Positions 1-12,427 of a DNA stretch of 64,000 nt are shown piece after piece. The stretch is from the NCBI GenBank assembly GCA_025558095.1, contig JAIVFI010000015.1, positions 1 to 64,000 on the forward strand, read 5' to 3'. The position numbers and the translations under genes were made by a program. Numbering within the stretch: the first letter of the stretch is position 1; each line of letters starts with the position of its first letter. The notes under the pieces are model-generated. The model was given only the letters and a program-made list of their open reading frames with translations. It was not told the origin of the DNA and did no database searches. Source of the DNA: Hyaloraphidium curvatum. Lineage: Eukaryota; Monoblepharomycota; Hyaloraphidiomycetes; Hyaloraphidiales; Hyaloraphidiaceae.

Positions 1-1385
1 ACGAGCTCCTGTCGTGCAGTTGCGTTAGAGACGAAAGACCGTCACAGCAGGCAGAACACACCTCCACGGACGGGCACAGTGTAGCTCCCATCATCCCCAT
101 CAGCTCTGCCATGATCTCGTCCAGGCCGACCCTGAAGGTCATGCTCAGCGCGGCGCGACCTTCGTGGAGCCGGCGGGCGAAAATCTCCAAGGTGTCGGCC
201 TTGGAGATCATGTTGGATTGCTCGGTGCCGATACGAGGAGGGTGGAAGTCGTCGACCGTTATGATGATCGGATCCTGTGCGACCCGTGGTCAGCGTCTCC
301 CCAACAAGCGAAAGCATGTCCCGTACCGGATCGTCGGTGATGTCCCCTTGAGCGACGCCCTGAGTACGGCAGCGAGATCAAGGCCAAGACCTTCGACGTG
401 GTCCCGAAGAACCGACCTGAGCGAGAGCTCCAGCAGGCGGTCCAACTTGCTGCGCGGCATCCTGGGCCCCCGCTGTGGATTCACCCGGAAAGACCTGAAG
501 AGCGGTGCAAGACTCCGTCAGCAAGGGCGGCCGATTGGGCACCGGCGACGAGCAGACCTGCGGCGTGGGCTGTCCGCTGTCAACGCCCTGCCGAAGGAGT
601 GCCGTCAGCATCGCCATCGACACCACGACGCGTGCGACACGGACCTCGGATCCCTCGAGAACGGGCGGGGCGGCAACCTCGGCTGGCTGCTCCTGGCAGG
701 CGGCTTGATCCTGGTGTTGCTCGACCTGGATGCCCTTGTGTCCGGCGACGGGAAAGCATGAGCGAGGTGAAGGCGTCGAGCGATTACGAGCGAACCTGAA
801 CGAAGCTTCCTGACTGCTGGACGATCTCCATGGGCACGGCAGCATCCTCGTGGAGCTTGCGGTCCTGGAGAAGGAGACCCATGGGAGCGACCGCCGTCGT
901 GGGCGTCGTATCCTGGAGGAAAGTGGCGGTGAGGACCGGCGCCAACGTAGAGCGCCGCAACCCACCTCGGCGACGTCGAACGCCTCCTTGAACGCCCCCG
1001 TGTACCCGACGCGCCCTTGGCCGGCAATGCCGTCGTCCTCGTCCGAGTCGGACGGCACCGACTTGCGCTCCTCCACGTCGTCGTCGTCCGAGTCCGGGTG
1101 CGGCCCGAAGCGGACCTTCTTGCCCCGCGAACCCGATTCCTCCGGCGACGGCGACCGACCGCGCTTGGTCGTGGCTGCCGGCTGGCCCGGGGCAGCGCCG
1201 CCTTGGTCCTCGTTGGGCGGCTGCGGCGGGCGGCGCGGCGTCAGGCGCCTGCGCGGTCCGCGGGCGGGCTGCCGCTCACGTCCATCGTGGATCCGAGCGC
1301 GAAGTAGCGGCGAAAGGGCGGGAGAGGCGGCGTTCGAAGTGGGCCGGGGTGGGAAGAGAAAAAGCTGGTGGGGCGTCGGCGGCAA
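1..1385 (-). CDS. Hypothetical acidic/nuclear-type protein, 3' end beyond window
   Basis: I do not recognise this gene. A consistent spliced reading on the minus strand uses exons 966-1385, 796-912, 645-725, 417-587, 327-359 and 1-274, all GT-AG and phase 0, with introns of 52-70 nt; the last exon runs off the left edge. The only ATG of exon 1 is at 1385. The N-terminal part is Arg/Pro-rich, then has an RSPSPEES and KKVRFG stretch followed by an Asp/Glu-rich segment, as in many nuclear proteins. The last exon reads as a folded segment (DPIIITVDDFHPPRIG). Its first intron and the start of exon 2 (TTPTTAVAP) match 10,727-10,905 closely, so it is a paralogue of the LRR-like gene at 9.1-10.9 kb. 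Within exon 4 a further 63-nt in-phase intron is possible and cannot be decided. Confidence 0.45.
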
Positions 1386-2866
1386 CCGACCGAGTCGATG
1401 GCCAGCTCATCGCCTGCCCTTGCCGCACGATTCCCGCCCCGGGCTGGAGACATCGTGCGATCGGATCGGTCGCCACCAACCAACCAAGCAAGCAATCAAC
1501 GAGATCCAATGATGGATGGATCCGTCGAGCTGGGAATCTAATAAGAGGATGAGCGTCGATTGGAAGGTCGGAGCCCGGAGCTACATCGAGGGCTCCGTTG
1601 CCGTCCCTTCGTTCTCAAGCCCAGCTCCCCGGCGCCATCCAGCACGAGGACAAATGCTGCACGATGCGGACCCCGGCATCCGCGATTCGGTTGCCGGATG
1701 CGCGAGGTGCATGGTCACCGGGTCTGCACGGCGCCGGCGAAAACGGCCGGCGGCGGCGATGGGCCAAGGCTGGGAGCTCATCCCGGCGGAATCGTTTGTT
1801 GTGACCACCGCCGCAGCGACCGCGGGCGCGTGCCGGCGGACGACATGAGCGGAGAGCGCGGCCAGGGTTCAGGTCGCACGGCGGCCGCCGCCCTTGCCCC
1901 GGTCCGCCCGCGTCGTGCGCCTCCGGCCGCGATCGTCGAGCGACGGCAGGCACGCAGGGCAGACGACGGCGGGGCGGCAGGGGCCAGACGGGTCGGAACA
2001 GGGGCCCAGTGGCCGTGGATGAGAAGCGGGAGCTGGACCCTTCAACGGCGCGCGGGGGTCCCACCTCGGTCCGCCCCTGGCGATCTCTCTCAAGGCCCAT
2101 GTGCCACTCCATCTCGAAAACTAGATCGCATCCGCATCGTGCAGCTCGGATTGCTGAAGCCTGAGGGCAGCCGTGGAGCAGGGCGGCCCCCGATTCTATC
2201 GTGGCTGCCTATCCGTCGTGCACCTCGGAACCGTCCAGTCACGTGCTTCCTCGCTTCAGCGAGCTTCGTGAGAACCGCATTGAAGACTGTGCCTCTCCAT
2301 TCCCTTGATGGTGCATCCCGTGGATTCGCGAGCCGCATCGGCCAGGAAGAGGCCCACGCAGTGCCAGTGAGTGAGATGCACGACAAGATCTCTTCAACAG
2401 CTTCACGAAGCGATCAACCATGACGATCGCAGCTCACATGCGGAAATGGCGGACTAGTTTCGGGCGGAAAGGATCGGCGCCCGTGTTTCTCTGGCACGCG
2501 GTGCACATGGTCGATCCTGCATCACGAATCAGAAGAGTCCGACATCCAAAGCCCCTCAGATGTAATTCGTGGATAGCGCTGATGCTCTCGGCCAGTTGCC
2601 AGTAGGCTCGAAAGCCGTGAGCATCGGGGATGGCAAGTCGGAGAGTCAAGAAGATAAACGCCAGGTCATCGCGCCGAATACCGTCAAGTGCTGGCTGCTC
2701 CATCACGGGCAGCTCGTCGGCAGACCGAGTAATGCATTTAGCATCCAATCGGTGGCATCCAGCTCTGGCGAGAGTCCGGTCGAGGGGCGCCAAGGCTCGC
2801 TCGATCCGCACGCGATCCCCATCAGATCTCTATCACAGGCGCTGAGCGCCCCCCAACCCCGATACA
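1386..2866. other. Intergenic, no supported gene
   Basis: Open frames here are scattered over both strands without domain-like composition, splice logic or a paralogue elsewhere in the window. A minus-strand frame at 2,434-2,811 has a somewhat protein-like composition but no recognisable motif. I see nothing I can name. Confidence 0.4.
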
Positions 2867-3997
2867 TCACGTCACGCCATATACATTGAATTCGGGGAAG
2901 AGGGGAGGGGTTAGATGTCCGCCGAGCTGCCGGGTACAGGCTTCCTTGAACCTGTTCATAAGCTGTTGGCAACCCAGTACGCGCCCCCGCTGAACAACGG
3001 CGCGCAGACGGCCGGTCTGGCGGGCCATGAGACCATCGACATCCCAGTCTTTGCCGTCGGATTTGGTGCGCGGGGGAGAGATCTCTCGAGACCAAACACG
3101 GAGTTGTTCGTCCGCCCCGTCGTGCAGGCGGCCGAAGGTCGAGACCGCAAACCAAACGAGGTTGTGCACGGGGGGATCGGGAACGTAGAACTGGGTGGCA
3201 AGGGCCGTCGCCTTCTTCTGAACAGCGCGGCGCAGGAGCGAGGTCTCGTTGCGGGAGTCCGTCGAGCGCGAGGCCGTGACGCTGGGGGTAACAACGGTGA
3301 CGTCGACGAGGTCAGAACGAGCGCCCACGCGGCGGATGACGATGTCGGTCGAGGTTTTCCCGATGTCCAGGGCTCGTGCAAGTGTGGTGTCTTTGGGCAC
3401 GAACCCATTCTCGAGGTAACCACGATGACGACGGTCGACGACCACGCCACGGGAGGCGAGCTTGTCCTTGAGCTCATCCGCCAACGCAGATTCAAGCGCG
3501 TTGTGCCGCGCAACCTTGCCCATTATCGGGCACGTGAAGGCGTGCAGGAAGTCGGCTCCCCGCGGCGCAAGGATGCGTGTGACCTGCCTGCCACTGCCGT
3601 CGTCGACAGTGCACCCGAGCGGGCAGAGCATCTGCGATGGTAGGGCCGAGAGCCAAGGGGCAGGGAGACCGAGGTCGGTACAGATGTTCAGCTGCAACGC
3701 CTCGTCGTCCAGGCCGGTGTCCTTCTCCAAGCACTGCGCACCCAGGCAGGCACCCGAGTGGCCGGCCTTGACGCTAAGCCAAATGGCGCGCTGCTGGGAG
3801 CCCGCGGGAAGGTCCGCCAGAATGGCCTGGTGGATCCAGGCCAGCTGTGCCCGGTACAACTCGTGCTGCAGGCCTTTGACGCCGATGGAATCCATCCACA
3901 GCTCGATGCCCGACGCGGAGAGCGAGGCAAGCACGGGCTCGGCAAGCCCAGCGCCACGGACCGCGGTGAGCGCAAAGTCCAGGTCCCCATCATTCAT
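2867..3997 (-). mobile_element. Non-LTR retroelement, C-terminal fragment (zinc knuckle and endonuclease-like region)
   Basis: The minus-strand frame from the ATG at 3,997 to the stop at 2,867 encodes 376 residues resembling the region downstream of reverse transcriptase in R2-type non-LTR elements. Seen: a segment like the common 'SGAWL' region (AGHSGACLGAQC), a Cys/His cluster (CPLGCTVDDG then HAFTCP), an RHNALESAL motif, and an endonuclease-like core with TSTDIVI followed by LVDVTVVTPS, which matches the PD-(D/E)xK-type spacing of the restriction-like endonuclease. The catalytic RT motifs are absent: the frame stays open upstream to 4,687 but is low-complexity and unlike RT. This is therefore a 5'-truncated or decayed copy. 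Domain assignment rests on family resemblance read by eye. Confidence 0.6.
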
Positions 3998-4901
3998 TCT
4001 CGTTCCCGTCCGCCCTCCTCCGCGCCCTCGACCCCCGGCCGCGGCGATGGCGGCATCAGCGCTTCTGCAGACGCGGCACGCGCGGCCGCGCCGCCCCGCC
4101 GACCTCCCGGAGCGCCGCCGCGTCGGCCGCTGCGGACTTCGCGCCCTCGATATCCCGCCCGGCGCGACGGACAGCGTGCAGTTCTCCGCGCGCGAAGCGA
4201 CGGACGGCTCGTCGGGCGGGGCGACCCGTCTGTCCGCGTGCTGTTGGGGTCGGCCGTCTCCTCGCGCAGCGTTCTCGTCTCCCCCGGGGACCCCGGGAAG
4301 TGACCCGTTTCGAAGTGCTGGGGACAGGCTGCTGGTCGGGCTCACCCAGCCGCTGCGGCTGGGTAAGTGGGCATCATTGCTTCCCAGGACGCCGTCGGAC
4401 AAGGAGGGGAAGGAGGGAGGGAGGATGGAGGATGCGGGGGAGGCACTACAAGTGGGTCGATCGCTGAAAGTTGCTGAGCGTGGAGGCTCAACCCCATTGC
4501 GCCGGCTCTCGATTTCCTTGAGCTCGGAAATCTCGATGCGGAGGCCTCGTCGAAACCGCCGCCGCTCGACATGCCCCGCGCCGAGCGCGGCCAGCCGCTC
4601 ATCTCCCGCCGGGATCCGCGCCGGCACCTGCGACCCGCAACTGTACTCACCCTGCACTCGGTTTGCAAACTCCCCTCCTCGACCCACGACCTCGAGCCCG
4701 TGCCGGTGTTCCGCAGCAAGGCCGCCACCCAGGACCGCGACCCCAAGTTCGGCGACCGGTTCGACCTGGACTCAATGGCTGTCCCTCGATGGCTGCCGTT
4801 GCCGTCGTGGTGGTTGCTTCGGTCAGGAGGTCTACCGGGTGGGGGCACGGGTTGGGGGAATAGGCCGCTGCAGGATCTGTTTCGCGCGCCCAAAGCGAAT
4901 C
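3998..4901. other. Intergenic, low-complexity GC-rich sequence
   Basis: Frames are open on both strands but biased to Arg, Ser, Pro and Gly. No coding region I can support lies between the retroelement fragment and the kinase gene. Confidence 0.35.
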
Positions 4902-7900
4902 TCATTGATTGTCTACAACATCCACGCGCGACCCTCCTTCCCCCGTCGCCGCCTTAGTGTGGTCCTTCTTCCGCAGCGTAACTCGCACGAACGCGTGACG
5001 ACCCGGTGGACCATGTCTTTTGCACCCACCCGATCTCTCCTTTCCCCACTTGCGGGCCGTCTTCACCCAAGACCGTTTACGGAACGCCGTCGCCAAACTG
5101 TCCAGGACCGTTTCTCGCCTTCTTAACGTCGTCGGGCGCGGAATGTGCGGGAAGACGGGATAGAATGATTCGAGGAGACCTTGAAAGCAAATCGCGAAGG
5201 AGCCATCTGGCTGGCCGAGTGTTTGCTCCTTGACCTTGCAACGCTCCTTTCCGTCCTCGCTGCGTACCATGGAGCATTGGTCCGGGTTCTTAACGTGGTC
5301 GAGCACCTCCGTGCACCTGACGACAATGGAGCCGTTGCTGATCCTCGTCACGAACTCGTCAAAGGCGAGGTCCTCTGCACTGAGGTGCTGCGCCTCCTCC
5401 TCGGTCAGCAGGTCGTCCTGATCCCCGACCAGGAGCGCGGGCTCGTTCTCGGCGGCCGGGAGAGGAGCTGCCGGCGGCGCAGCGGCAGGACTGCGTGCCC
5501 GCTCCTTCCCCTTTGCAGACCTGGACGAGGGCCCGGGCGACCCCACGAAAATCTCCTCCTCCAGCTCCGCAACGTTGTCGTCCGCTTCAAGGTCGACCGC
5601 GGTGCTTCCGGCTCCGACGTCCTTTGGGGTCGGGCTCCGCAAGTGAACGCCCGCGGAACTGCCAGAGAGCGCAGAAGCCTCGTCCTCCCACAGGATCTCC
5701 TCCATGAGGTCCTCCAAACTGCTCTCGCCGTCGTGCGTAGCACGGGCCTCTTTCCGTTCCCCGGCGGAAGCCTCCTCGACCGTCTGAGCCTCGTCCGCAG
5801 CGCGCTCGCGGTGCAGCTCCCCTCCCCCGAGGTCTGCGTCCGGCCCGATCCCGGTCTTGCTGCCCGAAAGAAGCAGCTCGTGGCTCGAGGGGAGCGCCGG
5901 CGGTAGAAACGACGGCGCGGGAAGCAGGCTGATGGGCGGCACGGTGGGGTCGAGGGCCAGCGCGGCAACCCCAGTATCCACATCCGCCGGAAGAAACCCG
6001 TCCCCTCCGTTCCCCAGGTTCTCGTGCTCTCCTCCGTCCTCGCTATCCTCATGCTCGGGAGCGGACTCATCGCTCGACGAATCCGTGACCGACGCCGTCC
6101 CCCGATGAAGGGCCTCCGCCGCAGCGCCGCCGGCCCCGTGGCCGTTTCCCGCGCCCAATCGCCCAATGCCGGCGCGGCCCTCCGGCGCCGCGTCGTCCGG
6201 CACAGGATGCACAGCAGTGGCAACAATAACATCCGAGGCCGGCGGCTCGGCCGCGTGCGCCGCGCGGCCTCGGTCGGCATCCACCAAGCCGCGCGAGGCG
6301 GCGACCTCCCCCGGCCCCACATCGGGCTCCGGCGGCGGCACATGCCCAGAATCCCGTGGGTCCGCAGCACCGGAACCCATCCGCGCCTGAGCCATCTGCT
6401 TCCGCGCCGTTTTGAGGCCGTCGCCCTGGTAGATGGCGGCCAGATCCACGCCCTCGAGGTACGGCCCACGGAGGAGCTCCTTCGCGTCAGCGCGGGAAGC
6501 CGGGTTGGGATCGAGTGCGCGCTGGATCCGAGGTGAGCAAAAGGAAGCTAAAGGGAAGAAGAGCGCGTACCTCGAGGAAGTGTTCCAAGTGCGGCGAAGG
6601 CTCACCGCCGTGACGTTTCCGAATTCGCTCCATCAACATTCCCGGCCCCGCGCCTGGCGAATCTGCTGCCACAGAGCCGAAAACGTCGAGAATTCCGAAG
6701 CTCTCCGTAATTTCGAACAAGCGAGGATATTGCGTCTGGGAGGGGGGACCGAATGGCGCCGAGAGGGCAGGTAGGACATGCCGAATGAAGCCACCAGGCG
6801 ACTGGTCCCTAGATCCAGCTAGAAGAGGGGCGTCAGGCGCCGCGAAACGGCAGATTCGTCGGGCCGTACCCCTCCGCGCGCTGTACAGCGCGTCCAGGTC
6901 ATGGACCTTCTCGCGGAGGTACAACTCGGCGACCACGATACCGAGCGCAAGGACGTCCCGCGGGGTCCCGGTGGGCTCTTCGAGGATAACCTCGGGGCCG
7001 GCGTACTCAAGGGTGCCTTGCGCAGGTTGTTGTGCCGGAAGCCGAACGGACACGCCAAGGTCGATGAGGCACAAGAGCATGTTCTCCTTCCCGTCGTCGA
7101 CGGGCTTGAGCATGATGTTTCTGGGGCAGACGGTTAGCCCCAGTAATTTCAGCCGAGGAGTCGAACCTACTCAGGCTTGAAGTCACAGTGCACGATCTTC
7201 TGGTCGTGCAAAAATGCGAGGGCCAGGCACATCTGGACAGTGTAGCTCTGCAGAGCAGATGAGATGAAGCACGATGGCAAGCGATCCGCAATCCACACCT
7301 TGAGCCTCCTTTCCGACTTGGGCCCGTTTTTCCACCTGCGGTGGATCGTCGCTTCCAGGTCGTGCTCGAGCTCTTCAAAAACCATTGACGCCACGTTGCC
7401 CGGGATGGAGCGGAAGTCCGGGCCGCGGCAGGCCCGGAGGTCGACCATAGCGTCAAAGTCCACGTCTTCCAAAGACAAGTTGACCCTGCGGCCCTCGAGC
7501 GGCACGAGGGTCAGGAGCGGCCTGGAACGAGGGGTGAGCAGCGGGCGGCGCGCGACAGCCACGCAGACCCACGGGAGGAAGTTCGGGTGCCCGCGAACGG
7601 CGCGATTCAGGAAGATCTCCGAGAGGGCAAGGACGGCGAAGTTGCCCGCCTCGTCCCCCGCCAGCACGATGTCCTTGGCGACGCAGGACTTTCCGCCTGC
7701 GTTGCAGCCGACCCGCCACACGGCAGTGCCGTTGCCCTTCCCCCGATGCTTCAGGGATTTCACGGTATAACCGTGGTCGATGAACGGGCCGGGCTCAGGC
7801 GGCGCCTCCCCCGCCTGGACCAGCCCGGCCACAGCGGGCTCCGCAGGGGCCTTCTGCGCGCCGCCGGTGCCCACGTGGTTCTGCCCGGCGTCCCCGTTCC

Positions 7901-8012
7901 CCCGATTGCGCTCCCCGCTGGCCGGCTCCGCGGGCTGCTCCGCCGCGGCTTGCGGGGCCCCGACGGGCGGTGCGGGCGCGGGCGGCGCGGGATCCGGCGG
8001 CAGATCGCCCAT
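4902..8012 (-). CDS. Serine/threonine-type protein kinase with long acidic C-terminal extension
   Basis: Three exons (7,171-8,012; 6,571-7,120; 4,902-6,521) with 50- and 49-nt introns give about 1,003 aa. The ATG at 8,012 is preferred; the frame upstream has only a GTG. After a Pro/Ala-rich N-terminus the kinase domain shows a glycine loop (GKGNGTAV), the VAIK-type lysine in SCVAKD, the catalytic loop HCDFKPEN split by intron 1, the metal-binding DLG in LIDLGVSV, an APE-like AGPE, and the subdomain XI signature RALDPNPASRADAKELL at the start of exon 3. The key Lys, Asp, Asn and Asp are present, so it is probably active. The roughly 500-residue tail is rich in Glu, Asp, Ser and Pro with no recognised domain and ends with a basic segment. 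Substrate and pathway are unknown. The HCD replacing HRD and DLG replacing DFG are variant but tolerated in some kinases. Confidence 0.8.
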
Positions 8013-9134
8013 CGTCCCAGTATCGCGCCGCGGCGCGGGGGCGAGCGGGCAGCGCGGCGGAGCACGAAGGCGGGCAGGTCCGCCGCCGGGCTGACCCGCC
8101 ACACACGCCCCTCGCGCAGACGCCTCGAAACCACGCCGGATTCTAAGCGATCAATCAAGAGAAGGAGCTGCCAGCGGTCCGACTCGGCATCGGCGCCAGG
8201 CAGCAGAACGGAGTGTCGAATCATCGGTCCGGAAGCCCGAAGCGGGCTGGGGTCCGCCCCGTCAGCAGCTTCCCATCACCGCCAGCCGCGCCCGCGGAGC
8301 GCCACGAACGGGACGCTGGGAATCATCGAGCACGGATTTTCCCGTAGTTGTCGATCTACAGCTGTCTGCCGACCGGGATGAGCCTGAGCAGTCCAGCGGG
8401 CAAGCATGGTGCGGATGACCCACCCTATGCCCTCCATCGGCCACATCGGACCGCCGGGCAAATGCCACTGGTGACGGATCATGGCAATTGCGAAGGACTC
8501 GCGGTGTCCGAGCGCCCGTGGTTCAGAAACGCGGTGCGACGGCGGGGTCAGCGTCCCGTCCCTCCTCCGTTTAGCGTTCATGTCGGCGTCGATATCGGCG
8601 CAGGCCCGGCACGCCGAACGCAGCGCATACCGTAGCGGCGCAATCACGGCGGGCGCGAGCCGGATGCGCAACGCGGGCGCCGCCGGAGGTGCGGTCCGGA
8701 GCGCGACGGCGCAGGGACGCCGAGCGGCGGCAAACCGCTCGCGCTCGTCCCGGCGGTGGAAGCGCCCATTATCGGCGTCGGAGGTTCGTGTCGGCGGCCG
8801 CGGGCTTCGGCGAACCCGAGGCGCGATTAGGTCCAGTCGCGAAGTGGCGCAATGAGGGACCGCACCGCGCGGCGGCTCGGTGATGGATACTCGCGGGCGG
8901 TCGCCTCGAAACGCTGTCGATCCGAGAGAGCCTGAACATCAAGAGGAAGCACATCTATGCGGGCAGTCTCTCGTTCTTCATCTTGGATCGCCGGATGAGG
9001 ACCGCGTCCAGGTGGCGATCTCGGACTCGCGGAGAAATCGTGCACGATGGTGGCCAAGGCCTTTTCTCCCCCGATTTTAGGTCGTACATCTGGCATCGCA
9101 TTACGAGAAAGATCATCCGCCCTATTCCCCGCCT
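8013..9134. other. Intergenic, no supported gene
   Basis: Upstream of the kinase start and downstream of the LRR-like gene. Open frames on both strands overlap each other and show no motif. It probably holds the kinase promoter, but no clear element is visible. Confidence 0.35.
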
Positions 9135-10905
9135 TCAATCCTCCGTCTCCATCTTCCCCTCGCTCTCCGAGCTCTCCCCGCTACCGCTGCTCGCCTCGCT
9201 ATCGTCGCCGTCACTGCTCGCCTCGCTATCGTCGCTGTCGCTGCTCGATCCGCCCGACTCGTTCCGCTGGCTCTCGTTGGTGACAAAGCTCCCCAAGCTC
9301 GACGAGCGCGACGTGGCGGTCGAGTTGGGCAGGGCAAGCAGCGAGCCTTGCTGAAGCCGCAGGAGGGTGTTGAGCTCGTCGTAGGCCTCCGAGGGGCCAT
9401 TGTCGTCGATCTCGATGGTCTTGAGCCGCGGCAGAAGACGCCTGGGCAGCGTGTGGGCTGGCGCATGCTTCGACCTCCAGTCGCTCACGAGCGTGATGAA
9501 CAGTCGGGCGACCTTGTCCTTGTGGAGCTTGATTAGCTGGAAAGGGGGTTAGCGACGAAGCCTCGGCGGCAGTCGAGGTCACCCACCTCTTCAATGTCCT
9601 TCCCGTCGTTCTCGGCCTCCTCCCTTTCCTTCGTCGTGGCCCACGACACCTTGCGCATCAGGAGCGTGTCAAGATTCTGCAGTGCCGCCTCCTCCTTGCC
9701 GACGACGATGGCGGTGCGAAGCATCTCTTTCACATCCCTGTATCGAAGGCCCGTGTCAATGACGTCCAAGAAAGTAGTGGCACGGAGCTGCCACAGGGCA
9801 TTCTTGAGCACCGGAAATGCCTCGTCGTGGGCGTGACCGTTGTGGAAGTCGAAAGAGACGATCGTATCCCCGAGAAGCGCGACCGTGGAAAGGAGAAGAG
9901 AAGCGGCGTAGGGCCTGTTGGGAAAATCGCCGATAGAAAGCGAAAGCTTCGAAACGTTGATATTTGCCAAAGCCCGAAGAAAGTCGAGATAGTGCTTCTC
10001 GTTCTCAAGGTCCGCAAGAGCCGGGGCACCTCGCATGATGAGCGTGCGAAGAGCGGTGGTCTTTCGGAGCATCGGCGCGTAGTCGAGGCCGAGGGCGGCC
10101 GAAGCCGAGCCGATGTTCCCAACCTCGAGGTGGCGGACCTTGAGGAGGTGGTCGAGAGAAGCAGGAAACCTGGGTGTCACTATCCCGTCCAATGTGAAAG
10201 TGTCCACACCGGCGTCCACGAAAGACTCGAAAATGTTCTTGAGCATCAGCGCAGTCCTTTGTTCCTCCTGAATCTTCTGCTCGCGCTTAAGGTTCTGGCC
10301 GGGAGACTGGACAGGCACGAGCGGGATGCAGGATAGGAACAGAAGGTAGACATGTTGAGAAGGGAGTCAGATCGAGGAAACACCGATAAGCGATGGCGAT
10401 GGGCACCTCCAAGTTTGGGGTGTGCTGCGTCACCATTACTGGCAGCACCTTCCCCTCCGCCGGGTCCAAGCAGGGCCCATTCAGCTTCAGCACCCGGACC
10501 AGCTCCCCGTGAACGCCCAAGAAAGCCTCCAGGGCAGTGAGGTCCCCGATGGAGCGGATCACGCTGATGGGTAAAGTACGATCGGCAGGGTGCGGCTCCG
10601 TGCGCCCGAGGACACGAAAGTTGAGGTCCAGGACCCCCTGCTCGTCGATGAAGAAGCCGCCGCCGCCCGGAGTCGCCTTGGAAGGAAGCCGTCAAGCAGC
10701 GCGCTGAATGGCACGAGTTCACGTACCTCGCCGACGGGGACCGCCACGGGCGCAGGGGCTTCGTTCGACAGCTCCGGTCCTTGCTGTCCTTGAGGAAGAT
10801 CCTGCGGGGCGACAGCCGTGGTGGGCGTCGTCTCCTGGAGGAAAGTGGCGGTGAGGACCGGCGCCAACGTAGAGCGCCGCAACCCACCTCGGCGACGCCG
10901 AACGC
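9135..10905 (-). CDS. LRR/F-box-family-like hypothetical protein, 5' end lost at a breakpoint
   Basis: Exons supported by GT-AG sites and reading frame: 10,727-10,834 (36 aa), then an exon starting at 10,676, then 9,587-10,306 (240 aa), then 9,135-9,536 (133 aa and stop). The long exon has leucine-rich spacing (LDHLLKVRHLEVG, LRTLIMRGAPALADL, VSKLSLSIGDF) like the ligand-binding part of fungal F-box/LRR proteins. The end is Ser/Asp/Glu-rich with SDSDDSEASS repeats. The splice from the 10,676 exon to 10,306 fits a donor after NLE. The first exon should lie beyond 10,887, but homology to its paralogue at 1-1.4 kb stops near 10,905 and RhoGEF homology starts near 10,917, so the original first exon is gone. 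Function unknown; may be a pseudogene. Confidence 0.5.
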
Positions 10906-10916
10906 CCTGAGATGCG

Positions 10917-12099
10917 CGCCCGACGGCGGCGTACACGTCCAGCTTCGACGAGATTGTGCGGAAGGAACCCGTCTACGTCGCCGGCCTCGAATCGCTCCTC
11001 GCCGCGCTCGCGCAAGTCGCGTTCCGGGTCGAGATCCTCAAGGAGGACGCGGAGCTCGGCTTCGCCTCGGCGCTCGCGCAGGTCGAAGAAGCCTGCAAGG
11101 TGCTGGCCGGGTCGGCGTGCAAGGGGAGCTGCCTGCACCTCGACGCGATGGTCGCGGAGCTCCGGCGCGCTTCGGGACCGGGGTGCGTCCTGCTGCTGCT
11201 GGTCGAGCTCCACAGGTACCTCGCGCTGGACCTGCTCCGCAACGCGGGCGACACGTGGGTCATCGCGCAGGCCTTCGCGCTCAAGGTGCGCTTTCGGGTG
11301 CCTCCGCGCATCGCCGGTCGGGGTCTGACGAACCGTGCCCGCGCAGTGGCCTCAATTCGAGATTTACTACCTCGAGTACATCGGCTTGATCCCCCGCCTC
11401 CAGCAGGTCGTCGCCGCCGCCGCCGCTGCCGGGCTCGTGGACACGGTCCCGGGGGTGAACGGCAAAATCAAGGTGCCCATGCTCGAGATGCTGGTCGCGC
11501 CCGAGAGACAGCTCGCGAACTACAAGATGCTCTTCGAGGTGCGTCCGCTCCCCGCGCCCTCCTCCCGCTGGGCTGACACCCGCTGCCACAGCGAATGCTC
11601 AAGGAGCTCCCCTCCATCGACCCGACCCAGGCGGCGCGGTTCAACCTCCTCGCCTTCGACGGTCAGCTCAACTCGTTCCTGCAGAGGGCAAACGCGGCGC
11701 CGGAGACCGGGAAGTGGGGGTTCATGGGCACGTTCGTGGGGTTTCTGGACGGGATGGCGCGGTGGCGGAAGGAGGCGGCGTCCTCGCCCGTCAAGGGGGC
11801 CGGGTTCCCCGCGCCCGCTCCCGCCGGCGCCATGGGGATGCTCTCGACGCTGCTCAGCCCGGGCCAGGTGGGTACACCGGGACATGCGCAGCCGCGGCTC
11901 CGGGGCCCTGATCTCCGTCGTACCCAGAGCAAGAAGCGCAAGCAGCGGGACGAGGATGCGGACGCGGACGAGCACGCGGACGGGGTGAGCGCTACCGATA
12001 CCGCGGGTCGCAAAGCCGCGACGCTGATTGCCCGTCCGCGCGCAGGGATCGCCGAGCAAGAGGAAGCGGGCGGTGATCGGACGGCGCTGGGCCAGGTGA
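10917..12099 (+). pseudogene. RhoGEF (DH domain) copy, 5'-truncated
   Basis: A second copy of the RhoGEF gene at 26,827-28,120. Exons at about 10,917-11,285, 11,347-11,538, 11,592-11,867, 11,928-11,984 and 12,046-12,099 keep every splice site and an open frame, and the DH core (EIVRKEPVYVAGLESLL; LEMLVAPERQLANYKMLFE) is well preserved. The first ~38 codons, including the start, are missing: homology begins at the breakpoint near 10,917 and an in-frame TGA lies directly upstream. Without a new start it is probably a pseudogene, though decay inside the exons is slight, so the duplication is fairly recent or the sequence was constrained until recently. Confidence 0.7.
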
Positions 12100-12427
12100 T
12101 GCGGACGCGGGCGGGAGGGATCAGCAGAGGAGCGAGGGGGCGTTTCGGCGAGGCTTGATGCGGCTGATGCACGGTCCCCGGCTCGACATTTCCATGTACA
12201 TATTGCACGATACCATGATCTCTCCCAGACGCAAACCGATGGTTTTCGACTCGAGTCGTTTCGAGTCGTTGGACTCGTCGGGACGGAGACGTCAATGTAC
12301 TTGTGCTCGGTTAAGTTAGCGGCGGGAAGCTTTGCGAAAAGAAGAATCACGTTTCGTGCTCCATGCTGTTCTTGGACAAGAGACACCGTTGCATTCAGAC
12401 TGGCCATCCGAGGGATTAGTGCTGGTG

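Noticed and set aside
1560-2423. 287-codon plus-strand open frame
   Set aside because: Composition is that of random GC-rich sequence and overlapping frames are open on the other strand; no motif or paralogue.
4560-4950. C2-domain-like segment (VPVFRSKAATQDRDPKFGD)
   Set aside because: Only about 20 residues resemble a C2 strand pair; flanking sequence gives no further C2 strands or Ca-binding Asp residues.
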